A stretch of 64,000 nucleotides of DNA from Melitaea cinxia (lineage: Eukaryota; Arthropoda; Insecta; Lepidoptera; Nymphalidae). A program made the translations under genes and the position numbers. Below, in pieces: positions 35,283 to 46,372 of the stretch. The notes beneath the pieces are model-generated. The model did not search any database and was not told the origin of the DNA. It saw only the letters and a program-made list of their open reading frames with translations. The stretch's first letter is position 1; every line of letters starts with the position of its first letter. The stretch spans positions 3,234,001-3,298,000 of the forward strand of contig NC_059406.1 in the NCBI RefSeq assembly GCF_905220565.1. The letters run 5' to 3'.

Positions 35283-35387
35283 AAAGAGACAATTGCGTTG
35301 CTTGTGTTGCTCCGTTACCGCTGCTACAGCCCCCTGCACCAGCGCCCCACTAACTATGTAGGAGTAGAAGGAATCACAAAGCAATAA
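35283..35387 (+). CDS. fuss: Candidate terminal exon of Fussel
   Basis: Acceptor TTTCAG at 35277-35282 after a T-rich tract. Joined directly to exon 7 (phase 0) it adds 34 codons, starting KETIALLVLLRYRC and ending at TAA 35385-35387. Joined through the 33.3-kb candidate exon (phase 1) it reads RDNCVACVAPLPLLQPPAPA and stops at TAA 35350-35352. AATAAA signals follow at 35535-35540 and 35754-35759, so this is a credible gene 3' end in either frame. Membership of Fussel rests on strand, position and phase, not on a conserved motif. Confidence 0.45.
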   Translation, partial: KETIALLVLLRYRCYSPLHQRPTNYVGVEGITKQ

Positions 35388-35534
35388 TCAAATGTACCGA
35401 TAGATGGCACTGCAAAGCGAAACATTCATTTTCAGTGTTTCCAGTTTCAAAAATATAGTTTGACCCACACACTGTTAATTTTTAAATAATGTAATTTTTT
35501 TTCTGTTATTAATATAGTATAAACATGTTTTTGA

Positions 35535-35540
35535 AATAAA
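35535..35540 (+). terminator. Poly(A) signal AATAAA, probably Fussel
   Basis: First AATAAA after the candidate last exon, in a T-rich untranslated context. A second is at 35754-35759. Confidence 0.45.
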
Positions 35541-35560
35541 TATATATTTTTAGTTTTATG

Positions 35561-37199
35561 TAAAAACATAGTAGCTTTTTCTGTTAAATGTTATCTTTAA
35601 ATGCGTACACTGATATAAGGTTCAATAACTACAATTTTTTTTGTAATTCATGAAGTATAAACTTTTGTTTTAAATTACCCAAATCTAGTCACACCAATAA
35701 GTCATGTAGATTTATTTGTAGATATAAATATAGTTTAATTAATAGAATAAGATAATAAAGCAATTTAAATGAATTTAATTCATAATAAATATAACGTATA
35801 GATTACTGTAATGATTAAAGTCTTTTTTGTGTATTTTTATTTAAATGTAAACTTGAATTTTAATGTAAAAATTTTATGTGTAAGGATAATTTGGTAATAG
35901 TTGAGAATTTTGAACACTTCTTATGTTCCACACATATTATTCCATATCTTCTGACAGAAAAATACAATTAATGTATATAAATAGTTAAATACTAACCTAC
36001 CGCAGTTAGAATGCGTTCTTGACTTGTCAAATGCAAATGTTTATGAATATCTTTGATTGATATTTGATGATTATGATTTTTTTAGCATTTTATTTAATAT
36101 TATTTTTTTTCTGTAAGATAGATTTTAATGTAATTTATACTAGTAATGTTAAAAAGTGTAAAGCAAATAATCATCATGACGTAATAGGTATCAAAATAAA
36201 AATATTAGTATTTAAATTTATAATTTCAGTCTTCAATACATATCATAACTTTCTAGTCTACTGTATGATTTATAAATAGTATTTATTATAATTGTAAAGT
36301 AAATGTATTAGCAGCACAATTATTACACAACAAATAAATAAAATATATGATAAAATAACTGTTTCCTTTTTTCTCTTGAATAAAATAAAATGTCTGAAAT
36401 ATTTATTACAAAGACCAAATCAGTGACATTAAAAAATAAATATGATAAAATAATTACTAAATAAACTTTGCTTTCCATCAACGATAGTGTTTTACCCAAT
36501 ACCATCAACAAAAAACAAAAGAATTATCCTCTCTGCCTATGATTTTTAATTATTCATATTTGTATTAACAAATCCAAAGTATATTATTTAATGACACAAT
36601 TTACATAAAATAATCTCCGATTCAATTAATGTTATTTTACTAGTATTGATATTACATTCGTTATAAATTTCGTTACAGTAATTGAATTATTATTTCGATG
36701 AAATGTTTGCTTAGAGCAAATATATTCGGTTCGGCTACTTAATGACTATATTTGATTAATACAATAATTTTTACTTTAAAATTATGCTTGGATGAAATAA
36801 TTATTAGTAATCAAAATTATTCTTACTGAAAATAATTATTTATTACCCTGCGAATTGTAAAAGTACTAAAACTTATTGAAAGCCTATATTTCCAAAGTAA
36901 ATTACTATTGATTAAGGCCAATAAAAATGCCCTCTAGTGGTATTGTTAGACACTACACTGTTCGATTTAACCATTGAGGTGAGATATTATATCATTGGAT
37001 TTAACACTCTTACATATGTCAATGTGTAAGAGCGTTAAATTGTTTAGCATTGTAACACAGGGACCCTCTGTGTTAGTAAATAGAAAATAACTTAATTGTA
37101 AGCATTTTCGAACGGTGCTTCTAATAATTAGGAATGTTAAATTAAAAAAGCCTTTTTTTCATAAATTTAAAAAAGTTTATTCATATAATTAATAAAAGC
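35561..37199. other. Intergenic, AT-rich
   Basis: No gene seen. A 16-bp-stem hairpin (ATTTAACACTCTTACA and its inverted copy, one mismatch) lies at 36999-37040. Confidence 0.5.
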
Positions 37200-37315
37200 T
37201 GTTTTGCTTATCCGCCAGCCCGCAGTGGAGCAGCGTGGTGGGTTAAGTTCCAACCCTTCTCCTAAATGGAAAAAGAGACCTATGTCTAGCAGTGGAATGT
37301 TAGAGTTTGAATGCA
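37200..37315 (+). mobile_element. SINE tail
   Basis: Reads TATCCGCCAGCCCGCAGTGG through AAAAAGAGACCTATGTCTAG; the head is absent. Confidence 0.7.
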
Positions 37316-37463
37316 TAATGCGTTTTTGCTAAAACAGCAGATATTTTAATATAACAAAACGTTATAAAAGCAAATCTTTTAAACTCTTTTTTCATATCTA
37401 TTAAGCCACACAACGTTATTATTATAATGAAATTCCTAAAATTTTACAAGTTTTATTTTAAAA

Positions 37464-37960
37464 AAAATAATTTTTAACAAAAACAAAAACCGACTTCAAA
37501 AAGGAAACTAAAAAGTGAAAAATAAATTTACTTAGTACAAAGTAATTCGTATTTTGATTTAGTTAATCAGAAATGATTAAATAAATATTTTATAATTTTG
37601 AAGTCGGTGCCAAGTAAAACAATAACTACTCTAGTATCTACTCGTAAGTTGTATTCAGTTTTCTTTCATAATTTGTTTCATTGACTATTAGGTTGAATAC
37701 TGTGATTATTCTGTTATTGTTTTGACATATCTAATAATATTTTTTGTACTTGTTTGTTGTGTGTGTGTTGTTTGTATCTGTTATTGTAGCCAGGTTGTTG
37801 TAGTATTTACTTGGCACCAACTTCAAAATTATAAAATATTTATTTAATCATTTCTGATTAACTAAATCAAAATACGAATTACTTTGTACTAAGTAAATTT
37901 ATTTTTCACTTTTTAGTTTCCTTTTTGAAGTCGGTTTTTGTTTTTGTTAAAAATTATTTT
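37464..37960. mobile_element. 497-bp double foldback element
   Basis: Two 155-bp arms (37464-37618 and 37806-37960) are inverted copies with essentially one mismatch around a 187-bp centre. Each arm is itself bounded by ACCGACTTC (outer) and GAAGTCGGT (inner), linking it to the ACCGACTTC MITE family. The centre holds a GTGTGTTGTTTG-rich stretch. No coding capacity. Confidence 0.9.
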
Positions 37961-38009
37961 ATTTTACAATTTTTAGTGATGGGTAGACCTAACAAGGATG
38001 CTTTTTCTC

Positions 38010-38398
38010 TTATGTCGGGGGTTCGGAAACATACACAATACACAAGCACAAACACCCAGATCATGACAAACATCTATATGGCCAATACAAATGTCTGTCG
38101 TACGCGGGGATAGAACCCACTAACGCCAGCGCAACAGCCGGTGCTGTGACCGCTGCGCTAACGCGTCGACATACTATGAGTAAAGTTCGCTATCAGGGTA
38201 CGTAATAACAACCGGGACTGACAGTCTAGCGTGTAGCGAGGCTAGGTTGGGAGAACCACAAGGATTAACAACTAGACTGAAAATAAATATTTGTATAAAC
38301 ATAAATATCCACTCCGAGCGGGAATAGAACCCGCGACCGTCGGTGTTTAGGCGCCGCCGACACGGCACATGCACCATTATATCAAAGCGGTCGTCAAA
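38010..38398 (-). mobile_element. Two SINEs in tandem
   Basis: Two minus-strand heads lie in series. 38010-38170 ends at a head reading GCGTTAGCGCAGCGGTCACA. 38171-38398 has B box GCGGGTTCTATTCCC and head ACCGCTTTGATATAATGGTG. Confidence 0.7.
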
Positions 38399-39350
38399 CA
38401 GCAAAAGGTAACTGCTGTAAATTGTTGAGAAATTCCCTCGAGTGTTTATGGGCTCCATCATCAAACCTGGTCCTGCGACACAGATGATCACACAGCAGGT
38501 AATTGCTATAAATCGTTGAAAAGTTCCCTCGACTATCTTTCGTCTCCGTCATCAGACTTTAATGGCACTTGTAACTCATATAGGTGCAAAGTTCTCATCA
38601 ATAGAAACGAATTAAGTTCAAACAGCAGGTAATTGCTATAAATCGTTGAAAAGTTCCCTCGACTATCTTTCGTCTCCATCATCAGTCTTTAATGGCACTT
38701 GTAACTCATATAGGTGCAAAGTTCTCATCAATAGAAACGAATTAAGTTCAAACAGCAGGTAATTGCTATAAATCGTTCAAAAGTTCCCTCGAATATCTTT
38801 CGTCTCCATCATCAGACTGTAATGGCACTTGTAACTCATATAGGTGCAAAGTTCTAATCAATAGAAACGAATTGAGTTCAAACAGCAGGTAATTGCTATA
38901 AATCGTTGAAAAGTACCCTCGACTATCTTTCGTCTCCATCATCAGACTTTAATTGCACTTGTAACTCATATAGGTGCAAAGTTCTAATCAGTAGAAACGA
39001 ATTAAGTTCAAACAGCAGGTAATTTCTATAAGTCGTTGAAGAGTACCCTCGACTATCTTTCGTCTCCATCATCAGACTGAAATGGCACTTATAACTCATA
39101 TATATGCAAAGTTTTCATCAATAGAAACGAATTAAGTTCAAACAGCAGGTAATTGCTATAAATCGTTAAAGAGTTCCCTCGACTAATTTTTGTCTCCATC
39201 ATCAGACTGTAATGGCACTTATAACTCTTACGGGTGCAAAGTTCTCATCAATAGAAACGAATTAAGTTCAAAAAGAAGGTAATTGCTATAAATTGTTGAA
39301 GAGTTCCCTCGACTATCTTTCTTCTCCATCATCAGATCGACTCCAGACCT
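38399..39350. repeat. 130-bp tandem satellite, seven units
   Basis: The landmark CAGCAGGTAATT recurs with exactly 130-bp spacing: units start at 38491, 38621, 38751, 38881, 39011, 39141 and 39271 (last one partial). A diverged partial unit precedes at 38399-38490. Each unit contains TTCCCTCGACTATCTTTCGT and CCATCATCAG, resembling the core of the MITE that adjoins at 39405. Confidence 0.93.
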
Positions 39351-39404
39351 TTATTAAATAGTAGTGCTTTATAGTGCTTAATGAAAACATGATTAAATTT
39401 ACTA

Positions 39405-39632
39405 GTCACCCTTACGATTTTTGAAAGTTTCCCTCGATTTCTCTGGGATCCCATCATCAGATCCTGGTTCCCTTATCATGGTACCAAACTATGAATACCT
39501 CCTTTCGAACAAAAAAAGAATTATTGAAATCGGTTCATAAACGAAGAAGTTATCTCCGAACATACATAAAAAAAAAATATATATATACGGTCGAATTGAG
39601 TAACCTCCTCCTTTTTTTTGAAGTCGGTTAAA
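39405..39632 (-). mobile_element. ACCGACTTC-family MITE, partial
   Basis: Contains CCCTCGATTTCTCTGGGATC and ends TTTGAAGTCGGTTAAAAA. It directly follows the satellite. Confidence 0.75.
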
Positions 39633-39770
39633 AATAGAATTTGTGAAACGTAGAGCTTATGAAATGAGCTATTGAGCTATAGACGACATAATTTTTAAGC
39701 TGACAACATTGATGAAGGTGTCAACTGTCAAAATTGAAACATTCAGTAAACGTCAGGTAGTTTTGTCTAT

Positions 39771-39997
39771 TCCTTTTCCTGATAAAATATTGTCTTGGTA
39801 GGTTGGTTTCTGTTGATCAAAATCTATTTTCATCTAAGTAATTATAAAAGTTTTAACTAAAAATGTCAGTGTCATGCGATTTTCAAATGCGCGCTGACTA
39901 TTGCTGTGTTTATTTCAGGGTTTTTGTGAAAATTCTCAGTACAACAAATAATAACCTAAGTTTTTCGTTTGTGACATAAAGCCGCTCTGTGTTTCAG
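39771..39997 (+). promoter_or_regulatory. Probable RpL17 start and 5'-UTR intron
   Basis: A pyrimidine tract (TCCTTTTCCT, 39771-39780) of the kind that starts ribosomal-protein mRNAs is followed by a donor (TCTTG|GTAGGT, 39797/39798). An acceptor (GTTTCAG, ending 39997) lies 8 bp before the ATG. This suggests a tiny untranslated first exon. It is inferred from consensus only. Confidence 0.4.
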
Positions 39998-40005
39998 TAA
40001 CAGAA

Positions 40006-43000
40006 ATGGGTCGTTATTCTCGGGAACCTGATAATCCAACCAAGTCATGCAAGGCTCGTGGCTCGAACCTGCGTGTTCATTTCAAGGTAAGTTTTAATTA
40101 ACCACTCTATCATCCGCATGGACTGTTTACGCGTACTAGTATCTGGACTCATGTCATATTTACTTACAGAACACATATGAGACTGCTATGGCTATCAAGA
40201 AGTTGACCTTGCGCCGTGCCGTACGCTACCTCAAAAACGTTGTAGACCAGAAGGAATGCATACCTTTCCGTCGCTTCAACGGCGGTGTCGGTAGATGCGC
40301 ACAGGCCAAGCAGTTTGGAACTACACAAGGTCGTTGGCCTAAAAAATCCGCTGAATTCCTACTGCAACTCCTGAGGAACGCAGAATCGAACGCGGATCTC
40401 AAAGGCTTGGATGTTGACAGGCTTGTCATTGAACACATTCAGGTCAGTTCAGATTTTATTTTATTCAAAACGAATGTTACTCCTATTTTCTATGCACAAA
40501 AATATCTAAGGTGTATTTAAAAAGTTATAATTACTGAATACTTTACATAATTGGCCTCAAATTTATGGGGTTTAAATGGGGGTGAGGGGGTATAGGGTGG
40601 TGGGAAGGGTGGCTTTATTTACCTAAATCTCAAACTATTAAGTTTCATGAGATCTGTGCTATTATTTTAATTAACCGTGAAGTTTTTATATATCCATTAC
40701 ATATCTTTCCTCGTTCCCTCAATGATGAGGATCACGACCACGAATGATAATCATATATGACTAATTTCATCATTTTTTTTTTGCAATTGTCTGTTATACA
40801 AAATTTGCTCTAACAAAAATAAAGGTCGTAAGGAATAAAACATGCAACCAAACTGCCGTACTTAGGTAAAGTATTTTAGGACAAATAATAATTGGCTTTT
40901 GTATGATTTTGACACTGTTACATTTCTCTTATAAATTGTCACAGTAAATTATATTATTAAACCAATGATACTATTATAATACCATAAATTTAGTTTAAAT
41001 TAATTAAAACTTCAAACTCTTTACCGCCTTTTACTTAATTCTAACAAAATTTCAGGGGCAGTGATTAGATATTAGCTTTTATTAGAGTTTGACGATTATG
41101 GTTCTCAAAAATGTTATATACAAACTGTACCTGCTATCTATGTGCTTGTTTTCCCTTCCATTACTTAATATGTATAAAATACGTTGCTAGCTTAACATGA
41201 CCTGTGCATTCAAAGATTTGTTTAAATTTTAAGACCAACGTTTTTTTTCTGATTGTGAAATAAGACTAAGGCTCACAACAAATACTCACAATACAATTAA
41301 ACAGGTCATAGTTTCAAAACACCAATATTCCTAAAAAGTTTTTATGTAGTATATAGCCATTGTGTGGTTTCATATAATATATAGTATTTAGTCAGTTTTA
41401 ATTTAAATTATTTAATAAATTTATGTCAGTTGTTTCTGAAATTATTAAGAGCGAGTGTGCTGTTTTGCATATTCGTCCCTATTTGAATACCACTGTACGT
41501 CAAATTAACTTTTTTATTTGCATTATTAAAACACAAAATGTAGTTACAAAAGTAAAACATAGTGAAAGGTATAATCTGGGGGCAATGGATAGTTATAAAA
41601 AGATATTGCTGAAGAGTTTGGTGTTATACCATAAACATTGTTGATAATTTTGAAGAATAATCAATGCTTCGCTAAAAACAAAGTTTGGAGGCTTTTCAAA
41701 TTATAATTTGAGACTAGAGACTGAATCTCGCTCAATAATTATTTGATACTCAAATCAATAACTATCGAGTGTCAAGTTGGGAGTAAGTTACGAAAAGCAT
41801 GATCGGGCGAGGCGAACGGAGCATTAGAAAGAGGTGTGAGCACACATTTTCTTTCTCTCTTTCTCTCATAGCCAGTTATGTTTCGTATATCTACGGCACA
41901 GTGCAGACCTATTGTGCAGGCATATTGCTAAAGAAGTTTTACTTCGGTCATGTGGTCTAAAGCATACTCATTTTTAAGACAGTACCTGGGTGACCGAGCT
42001 TTGCTCGGTATTTTTATACTTGATTTACTAATCAAGTTTTTTGGAAATCATATTTAAATATGAATTACATATTTATTAAATATGGATACTATTTTTTTTA
42101 CCGACAATGATAAAAAATATAAATAAATATAAAAAATCAAAAATAATAATAATAATAATGATAAAATAAGATTAATATTTTTCGATTTTACATACATTAT
42201 TAAAAATAACGCGTACAGTTAAAAAAAAAAAGAAAAAAATAGTAATCGACCGAGGATTTGAACCGTAGTCTTTTTGGACGATCGCGACCGGCCGATTTCC
42301 CACCTGAGCTATTACAAATTTACTGACAAGAGTGAAATTTACCTTCTTATTAGAACAATATTTTTTTCATTGTCTAAAAACTGGGATATAACGACATTTT
42401 CTAAAAATGAATCCTAGCTAGATTTATTTATCTCCCCCGAAATCCCCTATATACTAAATTTTATGAAAATCGTTGGAGCCGTTTTCGAGATTCAGATTAT
42501 ATATATACATATATATATACAAGAATTGCTCGTTTAATAGTATAAGATTTATTTTGGTTTACACTGGTTTTGGTTGATGTTTTATTATTATTATTTATAT
42601 TATTTCAGTGATTTGTATAGGTATTGTTTTGTACTCGACAGACATATGAAGACTTTTATTTTCATGCCAAGTCTGTTAGTCTTTTTTATAATGGACTTTT
42701 CTCTACAAGAAGCATTTTTATATAACTTCTATAATCCAAAGATACATAACTTCAATTTTAATGAAGCTTAACATATCTGTGTTATTTTAATAGAGTATTT
42801 AATTAAAATACTGATGATAATTATAAATGAAACGGTAATATTTGAGCTGTGCCTTTTTTGCTTGACAGGGTATAATCACATTGTACACACTGTTTTCTAA
42901 AGGCAGAAATTAACTGTAACAGACATCATCGAGAGTAACCTTTTTTGAGATTATTCTATTGTTTTGTTACTTACACTTATTTAAGTTGGTTTGTTATTTT

Positions 43001-44468
43001 TTACTTCGTGACTTTGTCTTCCAAATTTGTTTTAGTAGCACAAATATTGAATTAAATATTAAAAAAATGAAAATATTTAAGTTCAATTTTTCTCTTTCAA
43101 ATCTGTAGATTAAGCGAAAGTAAAGAAAGTAAAAAGATAAAAGGTTTGCTGACAGAAAGTAAACCGAATGACTCAATTTGTAAAAAAATAAAAATTAATG
43201 ACGTCTAAAAAGTTAATATAGAAAAAAAAAAAATTAAAACTGATAAAAATATAACAAATTAAAATAAATTACTAACTAAAACATGCTAAATACAAAATAA
43301 CAATCATGAGTTAGGCTGAATACAGAGATAGATATTATTAAAAAAAAAAGAGTGTGCTTTAGACTACAAGATTGAGTAAGACTGTTCCACTGTATCTCAG
43401 ATATACAAAACGTAACTGGCTATGAGAGAAACTGACTATGAGAGAAAGAAAGAAAATGTGTGTTCACACCTCTCTTGCTCCGTTCGCCTCGATCGATCAC
43501 ACTTTTCGTAACGCTCTCGTCACGCATTACTCCCTAAGTCAAGCATGCATTAAGAAGTTTTCAATGACAATTATAAAAATAAAAAGAATTGTAAAAGTTA
43601 TATGACATTATATAAATTAAGAATGGGGTGTGATACTTTATTTGTAATGAATAATAAGCTAAATAATAGCTTAGATGCATTTCTGGGAATGTATTAGAAT
43701 ATAAACATTAGTTTAACGTAACATTTTACATACTGAATTTTGTACAAAGCTTTTATGTGTTACGGCCTGTTGACTTGTTGAGCCAGTTTTGGATAAAGGT
43801 GATAATGCAAATAAGTTACGATTAAGCTTTAAGAGCAGGAGGTAGAATTAAGCCATTAGGAACTGTTTTGCCTCAATTAGATACTTATTTGCGATTAGAA
43901 ATATCTCATTAATACAGTGGAAGCGGTGGTGAAAAAGAGTAATGCATCAAAAACTTATCTGTTAGATATCACCACCTGTCAAATAGTATTATTATCCATA
44001 GGCCCTTAGTGCACAAAGCTTCTTTATTAGTGTTAGTGATATTTAGTATTTAAAATTGTTTATAAATAAAACAATTACATTTTTCAATTAATAAGAGTGA
44101 GTGCATCACATCCTGCTGTCAAAAAAAAATTTTTTTTTTGTTCTACACATCAGTATATCTACTGATACTCTTTGATATTATATTGGTACTCATATATCGT
44201 TGCATATAAAAATATATATAATATAGTAATGAATAATAAAAAACACTTGACTTTCCAGGTAAACCGCGCCCCCTGTCTCCGCAGGCGTACATACCGCGCT
44301 CACGGTCGTATCAACCCTTACATGTCGTCGCCCTGCCACATCGAGGTCTGCCTCAGTGAGCGAGAGGACACAGTCGCCAGAGCCGCTCCAACTGACGACG
44401 CGCCCGCTAAGAAGAAGCTGTCCAAAAAGAAACTGGCTCGCCAGAAGGAGAAGATGATGAGGGAATAG
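40006..44468 (+). CDS. RpL17: 60S ribosomal protein L17 (uL22)
   Basis: Cytosolic large-subunit ribosomal protein of the uL22 family, which lines the nascent-peptide exit tunnel. Coding exons 40006-40086, 40170-40442 and 44259-44468 have GT-AG borders, all phase 0: 27+91+69 = 187 aa against about 184 in mammals. Recognisable segments are MGRYSREPDNPTKSCKARGS at the start, AIKKLTLRRAVRYLKNVV and FNGGVGRCAQAKQFG in exon 2, and RRRTYRAHGRINPYMSSPCH in exon 3. The basic lysine tail (KKKLSKKKLARQKEKMMRE) is typical. Intron 2 is 3.8 kb, long for a ribosomal-protein gene, and has collected repeats. A single intact copy with introns means this is the functional gene, not a retrocopy. Confidence 0.97.
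40567..40612 (+). other. G-run cluster, possible G-quadruplex
   Basis: Six runs of three to five G within 46 bp on the coding strand of RpL17 intron 2, in a very AT-rich setting. Confidence 0.6.
40613..41764. other. RpL17 intron 2, no gene seen
   Basis: AT-rich intron; small open frames here have no coding character. Confidence 0.5.
41765..41972 (+). mobile_element. Dispersed repeat R1 copy
   Basis: AAAAGCATGATCGGGCGAGG through GTGTGAGCACACATTTTCTT to GTGGTCTAAAGCATACTC, in RpL17 intron 2. It is inverted relative to the copy at 43345. Confidence 0.7.
41982..42548 (-). mobile_element. Helitron-like element R5 with tRNA-like module
   Basis: In element sense it starts ACTATTAAACGAGCAATTCT and a TA-rich run. 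It then has AACGGCTCCAACGATTTTCA and a tRNA-like module (42245-42313), and ends with a hairpin CCGAGCAAAGCTCGG and TCACCCAGGTAC. The second copy is at 50153-51459. Terminal-hairpin structure suggests a Helitron/Helentron relative; the class is uncertain. Confidence 0.6.
42245..42313 (-). other. tRNA-like module inside R5
   Basis: On the minus strand it has an A-box region (TAGCTCAGGTGGG) and a B box (GGTTCAAATCC) at tRNA-like spacing. The acceptor stem is not well paired, so it is a pol III-type module or tRNA relic rather than a tRNA gene. Confidence 0.5.
42549..43344. other. RpL17 intron 2, AT-rich
   Basis: No exon, RNA or repeat recognised. Confidence 0.45.
43345..43556 (-). mobile_element. 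Dispersed repeat R1 copy
   Basis: Minus-strand copy with GAGAGAAAGAAAGAAAATGT and TCGCCTCGATCGATCACACT, facing the copy at 41765. Confidence 0.7.
43557..44258. other. RpL17 intron 2, 3' part
   Basis: No repeat or gene recognised; it ends at the exon 3 acceptor (CTTTCCAG). Confidence 0.5.
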
Positions 44469-44481
44469 AATTTTAAGGGTT

Positions 44482-44487
44482 AATAAA
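44482..44487 (+). terminator. RpL17 poly(A) signal AATAAA
   Basis: 14 bp after the TAG stop, followed by a T-rich stretch: a very short 3' UTR, normal for ribosomal-protein genes. Confidence 0.85.
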
Positions 44488-44652
44488 TGACTTACAGTAA
44501 TGTTTTGTTTTTTTTTTCCTTTTATCTTTTTTTACAACTAGGTTTGCAAAAAAGCATACGGCACGTCTGATGGTCAGCGAGTACCGTAATTTATAAATGC
44601 CTGCAATACTAGAAGCATATGAAGCTCGTTGCCGATTCCTACTCCCATTGCT

Positions 44653-44700
44653 AACCGACGTCAAGAAAGGAGGATACTCAACTCGACCGTATATACGTAT
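44653..44700 (+). mobile_element. ACCGACTTC-family end fragment
   Basis: Only the terminal AACCGACGTCAAGAAAGGAG and CTCAACTCGACCG remain. Confidence 0.5.
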
Positions 44701-44900
44701 CTTAAAACTATATATCGATTCTTAATCTTTTAGAATATACTTTTGGATCAGCGCGTGTAGGTAGAGATTAGGGTTGCTATTCCTAACTAATATCCACTCT
44801 CAAATCGCCCTCTTTTGGGTCTGCGGACAAGAGACTAGTACACAGCGCACTTTTCCTTTCGTAACTCTATCAAGTTTTTTTAAATCTCGGTAAAGCTTTA

Positions 44901-45259
44901 GATTAGGTAAAACCGAATTTCGGAACCGTGGGGGGATGGGGGGGGGAGAGGGTGGGGAACGCTACCCCTGGTACCACTGTCACACCTCTGAACCCCATGG
45001 TTATGGAGATATCCATGGTTAAAGTTTTGAGGTTAGAAGAAGAATTTCGAAAGTTAGAGGAACGCTTGGCTCTGGCGCTGCGGGAAGTGCAGCCCTTCCG
45101 CCCTTGTAGGACAGACTCAAAACTTTAACCATGGATATCTCCATAACCATGGGGTTTTGAGGTGTGACAGTGTTACCTTGTATAGATTCCCCTACACCCT
45201 CCACCCTCCACACCCAAAAACCCCATAATTCGGTTTTTCTAATTCGGTTTTATCTAATC
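44901..45259. mobile_element. 359-bp foldback element
   Basis: Ends are 19-bp inverted repeats (GATTAGGTAAAACCGAATT, one mismatch). Inside, 55-bp arms at 44975-45029 and 45118-45172 match at 53 positions. The spacer between them is GC-rich. Reading frames on either strand here only reflect the palindrome. Confidence 0.88.
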
Positions 45260-45412
45260 TAGATCTTAGCCTAAATCTCAAATTAAATTTGAAATAACCG
45301 ACATCAGTTAAAGTAATTGACACAAATATGTTCCTTACTAAATTACTGTAAAAAAAAACTTGAGAAATCAGATGAATGTCATAAATATACTTATGTACCT
45401 ATTTTTGTTTTA

Positions 45413-45886
45413 TCACTTAATACTTTTTGGTTTACTATTACATTTTATCGAATATAATTCTTTACGAACTGCACTTAACGTTTTTTGTAAACAATAATTT
45501 GATTCTGCTACTTTCGTAGCATTTGTACTTGCTTCATCTCGTTTTCTTTTTGATAATCTTATTTGATGTCGAAGTAGTTCGTTCTCCTTTTCAATTACTT
45601 TTGATCTTTCATATAAATGATACATTTGTCCTGTTAACACGAAATTTCACAATTTTCTATTCGATTCCTTAATCCGACAAGCTTTTAATTTTGTTTCGTG
45701 TATTAGTTTCTTTAATTTTAAATTCTTTTCCTTCAATTCAATAGCTCTTGACATTTCCTGGTGTTGTTTGTTTGTAGCGTCTTGGAGGTCCCTTTGAAGG
45801 CGATAATTTTCTTCGAGAATATTGTTTAAGCTAGTAGCAAAGCTGTTTACATCATCTAATTTCGATTTTAACGTTTGCTGTTTCAT
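45413..45886 (-). pseudogene. Coiled-coil protein frame with one in-frame TGA
   Basis: Not recognised. From the ATG at 45886 the minus strand encodes 79 residues of charged heptad-like sequence (start MKQQTLKSKLDDVNSFATSL; inside LEENYRLQRDLQ and EKNLKLKKLIHETKLKA). It then meets TGA at 45647-45649. The same frame continues for about 77 more codons of the same character (YERSKVIEKENELLRHQIRL, KTLSAVRKELYSIK) before TAA. No GT-AG intron short enough removes the stop without breaking the frame. It is either a recent nonsense mutation in an intronless gene or retrocopy, a read-through stop, or a sequence error. A coiled-coil scaffold or centrosomal role would only be a guess. Strand and position are independent of RpL17. 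Confidence 0.55.
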
Positions 45887-46372
45887 AATACACTGGAAAT
45901 TTTAATAATTAAATCAAAATGTCGGTATTGAATTCAGGTTGTCAAAAAAATGTCACAGTTTGTTATTAATCAAAAATTTTCCTATACATAAAATGTTACT
46001 TTACAATATTAATGAGAACTTCTTTAAATAGCTTCTGAATTTGCGTGCTGTCTAATCCATAGGTTAAGAGGGTTTGGAATTTTGTTTTCTTGTAAAAAGG
46101 TAGGGTAGGTAGTCCATAAAAGGTTGGGAACCTATGGTATAATCTATTCAACATTCATAAAAGAGAAGTTTTTTAAGTTGTTTAGTCTATTAATTGATCG
46201 TTATGAGTATCAATGAAGGTACCTGAATTGCAAAGGTGGCACTTGAAAACTAACACCAGTTGACACAAGTTTTTGATTTATATTTCACGTTAATAGCATC
46301 TGAAGTGATATTTAAATGAGCCTGTAGTATAGACTTAACGCTCTCGAAAACGAACATAGGTACCTACTGACT
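45887..46372. other. Intergenic, no gene seen
   Basis: AT-rich; any promoter of the minus-strand coiled-coil frame would lie here, but none is recognisable. Confidence 0.4.

Noticed and set aside
38399..39350. Regularly spaced repeats that could suggest a CRISPR array
   Set aside because: Whole 130-bp units repeat, with no unique spacers between short repeats, and the genome is eukaryotic. It is a satellite.
45019..45213. Open frames on both strands with shared peptide words
   Set aside because: The two frames read the same palindromic arms of the foldback element, so the similarity is structural, not coding.
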